This document shows positions 56,843-64,000 of a DNA stretch of 64,000 nucleotides, piece after piece. The translations under genes and the position numbers were made by a program. The stretch comes from Timema cristinae (lineage: Eukaryota; Arthropoda; Insecta; Phasmatodea; Timematidae): assembly GCA_039000515.1 (NCBI GenBank), contig JBCFYV010000012.1, positions 125,804,132 to 125,868,131 on the forward strand, given 5' to 3'. Under the pieces are notes generated by a model. It was not told the origin of the DNA. It saw only the letters and a program-made list of their open reading frames with translations, and made no database searches. Position 1 is the first letter of the stretch. Each line of letters begins with the position of its first letter.

Positions 56843-59800
56843 TTCACAGAACTACTAGTAAGACTGTAGTAACGATAATAACATGGAGGGAGGTCTACTG
56901 TTCACAGAACTACTAGTAAGACTATAGTAACGATAATAACATGGAGGGAGGTCTACTGTTCACAGAACTACTAGTAAGACTGTAGTAACGATAGTAACAT
57001 GGAGGGAGGTCTACTGTTCACAGAACTACTAGTAAGACTATAGTAACGATAATAACATGGAGGGAGGTCTACTGTTCTCAGAACTACTAGTAAGACTGTA
57101 GTAACGATAGTAACATGGAGGGAGGTTACTGTTCACAGAACTACTAGTAAGACTATAGTAACGATAATAACATGGAGGGAGGTCTACTGTTCACAGAACT
57201 ACTAGTAAGACTATAGTAACGATAATAACATGGAGGGAGGTCTACTGTTCACAGAACTACTAGTAAGACTGTAGTAACTATAGTAACATGGAGGGAGGTC
57301 TACTGTTCACAGAACTACTAGTAAGACTATAGTAACGATAATAACATGGAGGGAGGTCTACTGTTCACAGAACTACTAGTAAGACTATAGTAACGATAAT
57401 AACATGGAGGGAGGTCTACTGTTCACAGAACTATTAGTAAGACTATAGTAACGATAATAACATGGAGGGAGGTCTACTGTTCACAGAACTACTAGTAAGA
57501 CTATAGTAACGATAATAACATGGAGGGAGGTCTACTGTTCACAGAACTACTAGTAAGACTGTAGTAACGATAAATAACATGGAGGGAGGTCTACTGTTCA
57601 CAGAACTACTAGTAAGACTATAGTAAAGATAATAACATGGAGGGAGGTCTACTGTTCACAGAACTACTAGTAAGACTATAGTAACGATAATAACATGGAG
57701 GGAGGTCTACTGTTCACAGAACTACTAGTAAGACTGTAGTAACGATAATAACATGGAGGGAGGTCTACTGTTCACAGAACTACTAGTAAGACTGTAGTAA
57801 CGATAGTAACATGGAGGGAGGTCTACTGTTCACAGAACTACTAGTAAGACTATAGTAACGATAATAACATGGAGGAGGTCTACTGTTCACAGAACTACTA
57901 GTAAGACTGTAGTAACGATAATAACATGGAGGGAGGTCTACTGTTCACAGAACTACTAGTAAGACTATAGTAACGATAATAACATGGAGGGAGGTCTACT
58001 GTTCACAGAACTACTAGTAAGACTATAGTAACGATAATATCATGAAAAGAGGTCTACTGTTCACAGAACTACTAGTAAGATTGTAGTAACGATAATAACA
58101 TGGAGGGAGGTCTACTGTTCACAAAACTACTAGTAAGACTGTAGTAATGATAATAACATGGAGTGAGGTCTACTGTTCACAGAACTACTAGTAAGACTGT
58201 AGTAATGATAATAATAATGGAGGGAGGTCTACTGTTCACAGAACTACTAGTAAGACTGTAGTAACGATAATAACATGGAGGGAGGTCTACTGTTCACAGA
58301 ACTACTAGTAAGACTGTAGTAACATATAAAACATGGAGGAGGTCTACTGTTCACAGAACTACTAGTAAGACTGTAGTAACGATAATAACATGGAGGGAGG
58401 TCTACTGTTCACAGAACTACTAGTAAACTGTAGTAACGATAATAACATGGAGGGAGGTCTACTGTTCACAGAACTACTAGTAAACTGTAGTAACGATAAT
58501 ACATGGAGGGAGGTCTACTGTTCACAGAACTACTAGTAAGACTGTAGTAACGATAATAACATGGAGGGAGGTCTACTGTTCACAGAACTACTAGTAAGAC
58601 TGTAGTAACGATAATAACATGGAGGGAGGTCTACTGTTCACAGAACTACTAGTAAGACTGTAGTAACGATAATAACATGGAGGGAGGTCTACTGTTCACA
58701 GAACTATAGTAAGACTGTTAGTAACGATAATAACATGGAGGGAGGTCTACTGTTCACAGAACACTAGTAAGACTGTAGTAACGATAATAACATGGAGGGA
58801 GGTCTACTGTTCACAGAACTACTAGTAAGACTGTAGTAACGATAATAACAATGGAGGGAGGTCTACTGTTCACAGAACTACTAGTAAGACTGTAGTAACG
58901 ATAATAACATGGAGGGAGGTCTACTGTTCACAGAACTACTAGTAAGACTGTAGTAACGATAATAACATGGAGGGAGGTCTACTGTTCACAGAACTACTAG
59001 TAAGACTGTAGTAACGATAATAACATGGAGGGAGGTCTACTGTTCACAGAACTACTAGTAAGACTGTAGTAACGATAATAACATGGAGGAGGTCTACTGT
59101 TCACAGAACTACTAGTAAGACTGTAGTAACGATAATAACATGGAGGGAGGTCTACTGTTCACAGAACTACTAGTAAGACTGTAGTAAGATAATAACATGG
59201 AGGGAGGTCTACTGTTCACAGAACTACTAGTAAGACTGTAGTAACGATAATAACATGGAGGGTAGGTCTACGTGTTCACAGAACTACTAGTAGAGACTTG
59301 TAGTAACGATAATAACATGGAGGGAGGTCTACTGTTCACAGAACTACTAGTAAGACTGTAGTAACGATAATAACATGGAGGGAGGTCTACTGTTCACAGA
59401 ACTACTAGTAAGACTGTAGTAACGATAATAACATGGAGGGAGGTCTACTGTTCACAGAACTACTAGTAAGACTGTAGTAACGATAATAACATGGAGGGAG
59501 GTCTACTGTTCACAGAACTACTAGTAACACTGTAGTAACGATAATAACATGGAGGGAGGTCTACTGTTCACAGAACTACTAGTAAGACTGTAGTAACGAT
59601 AATAACATGGAGGGAGGTCTACTGTTCACAGAACTACTAGTAAGACTGTAGTAACGATAATAACATGGAGGGAGGTCTACTGTTCACAGAACTACTAGTA
59701 AAACTGTAGTTACAATAATAACATGGAGGGAGGTCTACTGTTCACAGAACTACTAGTAAGACTGTAGTAACGATAATAACATGGAGGGAGGTCTACTGTT

Positions 59801-60141
59801 CACAGAACTACTAGTAAGACTGTAGTAACGATAATAACATGGAGGGAGGTCTACTGTTCACAGAACTACTAGTAAGACTGTAGTAATGATTATAACATGG
59901 AGGGAGGTCTACTGTTCACAGAACTACTAGTAAGACTGTAGTAACGATAATAACATGGAGGAGGTCTACTGTTCACAGTTCTACTAGTAAGACTGTAGTA
60001 ACGATAATAACATGGAGGGAAGTCTACTGTTCACAGAACTACTAGTAAGACTGTAGTAATGATAATAACATGGAGGGAGGTCTACTGTTCACAGAACTAC
60101 TAGTAAGACTGTAGTAACGATAATAACATGGAGGGAGGTCT
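56843..60141. repeat. 58-bp satellite array (about 57 copies)
   Basis: The unit is ttcacagaactactagtaag, actgtagtaacgataataac, atggagggaggtctactg. The left part alternates actatag and actgtag types and cgataataac / cgatagtaac; from about 58100 nearly all units are the actgtag type. Stops occur in all frames, so no long open frame is produced. It is the longest array in the window. Confidence 0.98.
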
Positions 60142-60544
60142 GGTTTCACCCCGTTAGTAGCTTGTAGGGCTGACTCCCCAAGACGCGAGTTGCTCCAGTA
60201 ACAGTTGTCATAGTCGGTTGTTCATGTAAGCCCAAGAGGGTGTGTCCTTAGTGTGTGAGGTCTAAGCAAGGACCGGCGGAAGAAGTAATTATGAGAGAGA
60301 GAGAGAGAGATACCCGCACAGCACTCGTGCCACTATCCCCTCACTCACTCTCAACTTTGACGATATCATATCAGATCAGGTTCGGTGCTGCAGGTCTCAG
60401 GGTTGTTCCCGTCACAAATGGACATTTTACAAAACCTTTTTGATCGGAAAATATCCGCAGTTGTGGCTTATTGCCTACTAAGTAGGTGATGGAATAGATC
60501 TGTGGAGGCAGAACTCTATGATCAATACAATCCATAAATACATT
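60142..60544. other. short unique stretch between arrays
   Basis: (GA)n at 60293-60309 inside a 62-codon frame. No recognised feature. Confidence 0.4.
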
Positions 60545-62115
60545 ATTATGTGTTCTGTCTTACGACAGGTCCATTCCATTTGTCAGTGAACTTAGACCCC
60601 CATTGTGGCCTGTCCCCTGCCTCATCCTTCAGCTCCCATAGTTCTAGTTATTACTGCATCCAATACATGAATCCTCCTCGTTCCTAAGCTCCTCTTTCCC
60701 TCAACTCCTCCTTCTATGGCGTCATACAGAAGACAGTTCCTCCTAGGATGTACCAAAGAACCACATCCAAAATAGTTCTCTTCTCACCACTCTTATTAGG
60801 ACTTGTTCACTTGTCCCTCTGTCTGTCCACCTGATCTTCTCACCACTCTTTTTAGGACTTGTTCACTTGTCCCCTGTCTGTCCACCTGATCTTCTCACCA
60901 CTCTTCTTAGGACTTGTTCACTTGTCTCCCTGTCTGTCCACCTGATCTTTTCACCAGTCTTCTTAGGACTTTTCACCATTGTCTCCCTGTCTGTCCACCT
61001 GATCTTCTCACCAGTCTTCTTAGGACTTGTTCACTTGTCTTACTGTCTGTCCACCCGATCTTCTCACCAGTCTTCTTAGGACTTGTTCACTTGTCTCCCT
61101 GTCTGTCCACTGATCTTCTCACCAGTCTTCTTAGGACTTGTTCACTTGTCTCCCTGTCTGTCCACCTGATCTTCTCACCAGTCTTCTTAGGACTTGTTCA
61201 CATTGTCTCCCTGTCTGTCCACCTGATCTTCTCACCAGTCTTCTTAGACTTGTTCACTTGTCTCCCTGTCTGTCCACCTGATCTCTCACCACTTTATTAA
61301 GACTTGTTCACTTTCTCCCTGTTCTGTCCACCTGATCTTCTCACCAGTCTTATTAGGACTTGTTCACTTGTCTCCTGTCTGTCCACCATGATCTTCTCAC
61401 CAGTCTTCTTAGGACTTGTTCACTTGTCTCCCTGTCTGTCCACCTGATCTTCTCACCAGTCTTCTTAGGACTTGTTCACTTGTCTCCCTGTCTGTCCACC
61501 TGATCTTCTCACCAGTCTTCTTAGGACTTGTTCACTTGTCTCCCTGTCTGTCCACCTGATCTTCTCACCACTCTTCTTAGTACTTGTTCACTTGTCCCCC
61601 TGTCTGTCCACCTGATCTTCTCACCACTCTTCTTAGGACTTGTTCACTTGTCTCCCTGTCTGTCCACCTGATCTTCTCACCACTCTTATTAGGACTTGTT
61701 CACTTGTCTCCCTGTCTGTCCACCTGATCTTCTCACCAGTCTTATTAGGACTTGTTCACTTGTCCCCCTGTCTGTCCACCTGATCTTTTCACCAGTCTTC
61801 TTAGTACTTGTTCACTTGTCCCCCTGTCTGTCCACCTGATCTTCTCACCACTCTTCTTAGGACTTGTTCACTTGTCTCCCTGTCTGTCCACCTGATCTTC
61901 TCACCAGTCTTCTTAGGACTTGTTCACTTGTCTCCCTGTCTGTCCACCTGATCTTCTCACCAGTCTTCTTAGGACTTGTTCACTTGTCTCCCTGTCTGTC
62001 CACCAGATATTCTCAATTCTTCTTCTCCAACACATTTCAAAGATCTCCGAGTATTTCTTTTCCATCCTCCTAGGAGGCCAAGTTTCTGCTCCATACAGTG
62101 CGATGTGCATATAAC
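60545..62115 (-). pseudogene. LINE ORF2 C-terminal relic (second copy) with internal 56-bp array
   Basis: Read on the minus strand from 62110, it gives ALYGAETWPPRRMEKKYSEI, then FEMCWRRRIENIWWTDRET and SEQVLRRLV. This is the LINE C-terminal region typified by 'ALYGAETWTL..FEMWCWRR...I.WTD...NE.VL' (family knowledge). The WTDRETSEQVLRRLVR-coding stretch is repeated as a 56-bp array from 62015 down to 60785. Beyond the array the frame resumes with frameshifts as 'VLWYILGGTVFCMTP.KEELREREA'-like sequence and 'ELKDEAGDRP'. It ends at gtcgtaagacagaacacata (minus strand, near 60550), the same ending as the copy at 55660. Stops and frameshifts show it is dead. The upstream RT core is absent, so it is 5'-truncated. 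Confidence 0.8.
60785..62015 (-). repeat. 56-bp tandem array derived from LINE ORF (about 22 copies)
   Basis: The plus-strand unit is ggacttgttcacttgtctcc, ctgtctgtccacctgatctt, ctcaccagtcttctta. On the minus strand one phase encodes KIRWTDRETSEQVLRRLVR. Since 56 is not a multiple of 3, successive units shift frame, unlike the 60, 63 and 66-bp LINE-derived arrays. Confidence 0.93.
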
Positions 62116-62198
62116 ACTAATCAAGACACAACTCTACACATTTTCCTTTGTAGGAATGAATTGAAATAAGCAACACAATAATACAGTAGATCTGGTAT

Positions 62199-62202
<4 letters not shown>
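62116..62202. other. short LINE-flanking stretch
   Basis: The reading 'gatgtgcatataacactaatcaagacacaactctacac' may be further LINE sequence on the minus strand ('LVKSCVLISVI') but is too short to be sure. Confidence 0.3.

Positions 62203-62274
<72 letters not shown>
62203..62274. repeat. (TA)n microsatellite
   Basis: About 70 bases of alternating TA, the longest such tract in the window. Confidence 0.95.
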
Positions 62275-62277
<3 letters not shown>

Positions 62278-63635
62278 GCTCTTTCTCAAATATGAGTAAG
62301 GCCAAGAACAATGGCAAGAAACTAATCTACTTCAATAGTTTTGGGCTATATTTGTAAACTAAACTAGACATATATTAACCTCTGTAGTTCTTAAAGCACG
62401 ATTCCTAGTCACAATCAATGGAACTTTGAAGTTTCATCCTTTTAAATTGTATTTTGGACAAACTAGTGACGAGTTTATCTCAGATTTTGTTATTGCTGAT
62501 TTGTAAATCTTTGTCTAACAAGGGCCAAACCATAAATAATAAAAATAAATCTGTAATTTCACATCAATAGAGCCTTGCTGTTTTGTAGTACATGCCATAG
62601 CATTACTTTGTGCAATAAGATCTTGTCACTGCTTTTTACACAAAATATAATATTATTACAGGTCTACTATCCAATAGTTTGGATAATATATACATGCCTA
62701 AAATGTAGCTATTTCTAAACCTAGCCTAGTTTTGTTGGCATTTTGAAGGATAAGTTATAGGCTCATTTTTATGGATTAGCTCGTAGGCTAGTTATAAAAT
62801 TATAAATGAAATATAACGATTTAATATAGGCCAACACACTTTCTAGTGTTTATTTTGTGTTAGGTACCGGTTGTACACTTTTAACATTGTAAGGGTTAAA
62901 CCAACACATGTCTGTCTTACAACTTTTGATTTTATATGATTTGAGTTTCAGTAAATTTTGTTACAAGACTTGCTTTAATTAAGCCTTATCCCTTGTTAAA
63001 AGATCGATGCGAATCAACATTATGATAACCCTATTTGATTATTATTCTTTCCATCTACTGCGATGGCTACTGTATGTTTACTATCAACTATCTGAGTGTT
63101 TCCAAATTTTGCCACATCGGCGCCTCGTACGTTTTCACTAGCGCCATCACGTCTGAACGCGGTGTTACAGGGGCGAACCCTGAAAGCTGCGGAGACGTTT
63201 AGAACTACCGGATTTTTTAAGAAGTGGTTTATTTAAATATTGTTTTCATTAAAATGTAGGTGAACGCTCTGACCAGTAAATAAAAGTTTAAATTATAAGT
63301 TTAAATTATTTTTATATAATAATATGTGATGAATTATATTAAACCCTATAGAAAAAATCCCGTATTATCTTAGAATGTTCTGTTGTGACCTGTCAAAACC
63401 TGACTTGATTTGAGAAGGAAGCTAGATCTAGGCTTGTAAAATTTTACTCTCATCTAAAAAGTACACATTTTTTTCATATATCATCGTTACAAAAAAAAAT
63501 AGCTCTAAACTTATAGTTTAAACTTTTTAACTGGTCAGAAATCTGCTGATAACTCTCACCTACATTTGGTTGACAATAATATTTTAAAATATCAAGCAAG
63601 TTCTTGAACAACGGGATTTCCAAAAGTCTGTAAAT
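62275..63635. other. AT-rich intergenic DNA
   Basis: Apart from a small GC-richer block at 63110-63210 (ccacatcggcgcctcgtacg), no supported feature. No open frames of note. Confidence 0.4.
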
Positions 63636-63815
63636 GTCTCAGTGTTTTACCTTGCAGTCCTCCTAAGCCAAGGGTACTGGCTTTGATCCCCGTGTACAGG
63701 TGTAATTTCTCTGATTTACGGATATGATACGTGATGCGGCTATATCCGTAACCTAAGGATCATTTCTATTTTTTAAGCTTCGCTATTCATTGCACAACTA
63801 ATTGTATGAGTGTTA
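63636..63815 (+). mobile_element. tRNA-like SINE fragment followed by MITE-like end
   Basis: The B-box-like ggctttgatccccgtgtaca (63679-63698) and the following 'ggtgtaattt' match 5945-5970. Next, 'ttacggatat...atatccgtaa' (63716-63752) is an inverted repeat, and 'gatgcggctatatccgtaac..atcattt' resembles the right arm of the foldback at 28447-28484. Confidence 0.4.
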
Positions 63816-64000
63816 GCTTTCTACCAAATTATTGACATGTTCTAACTCTCCAAAACCGAGCACAACCTCAAGGACACATATTATCAGGAACAGACTGTAC
63901 AATCCAGGGGAATAGAACAAACCACCCCCTCAGTGACGAGCGACAAAGACAGAGAGATAGTTGTGCCTCTGACAGTTTCTATTGTCATCTGTCTACTGGG
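63816..64000. other. unannotated end of window
   Basis: No supported feature. Confidence 0.4.

Overview
This window looks like AT-rich, repeat-dense nuclear DNA of an invertebrate animal, most likely an arthropod, though the species cannot be named from it. The evidence is the many tRNA-derived SINEs with split polymerase III promoter boxes, 5'-truncated non-LTR retrotransposons (LINEs), (TA)n, (TG)n, (GTCT)n and (AAT)n microsatellites, and the absence of operons, ribosome binding sites or compact genes. I find no intact host protein-coding gene, rRNA, tRNA gene or CRISPR array. Every long open frame either lies in a tandem repeat whose unit lacks stops or is a retrotransposon relic.

The dominant feature is tandem repetition. 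About 24 unrelated minisatellite or satellite-like arrays, with units of 11 to 112 bp and up to about 73 copies, fill roughly 25-26 kb, or about 40% of the window. In order they are: 11 bp (20-108), 31 bp (561-1479), 28 bp (2056-3315), 55 bp (4215-4445), 26 bp (7699-8005), 56 bp (8945-10380), 112 bp (12582-14608), 40 bp (15968-16258), 80 bp (22591-23393), 40 bp (24021-24590), 37 bp (24793-25230), 63 bp (27216-27786), 42 bp (30140-31455), about 31 bp (33190-34655), 27 bp (35240-36360), 38 bp (37111-37360), 38 bp (41141-43926), 30 bp (44049-44397), 29 bp (45021-45720, then a decayed TCTG-rich tail), 29-30 bp (49221-52105), 66 bp (53768-54510), 60 bp (54901-55240), 58 bp (56843-60141) and 56 bp (60785-62015).

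Between the arrays lie dispersed repeats. There are at least four SINE families: A, with a conserved body and a ggcttgaat-type end; B, with a Leu/Ser-tRNA-like head; D, with a different tRNA-like head; and E, with a GGTCTAGGGG-type head and an (AAT)n tail. Families B and E share the same 3' tail. There is also a dispersed element carrying (GTCT)n (here called F) and a foldback/MITE-like element. Three LINE copies (27216-27985 +, 53444-55690 +, 60545-62115 -) and a probable 3' fragment (44800-44890 +) belong to one or more related non-LTR families.

The most interesting observation is that four of the tandem arrays are amplified pieces of LINE reverse-transcriptase ORF. The 66-bp and 60-bp arrays lie inside one LINE copy, the 56-bp array inside a second and the 63-bp array inside a third. 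Two independent arrays (60 and 63 bp) start from the equivalent protein segment, and a 9-bp triplication sits where the catalytic YxDD box should be. This suggests that LINE copies seed minisatellites here. Other notable signals are an 88-bp near-perfect palindrome at 48719-48806, a seven-unit heat-shock-element-like block at 1713-1745, and two related arrays in opposite orientation (44049-44397 and 49221-52105).
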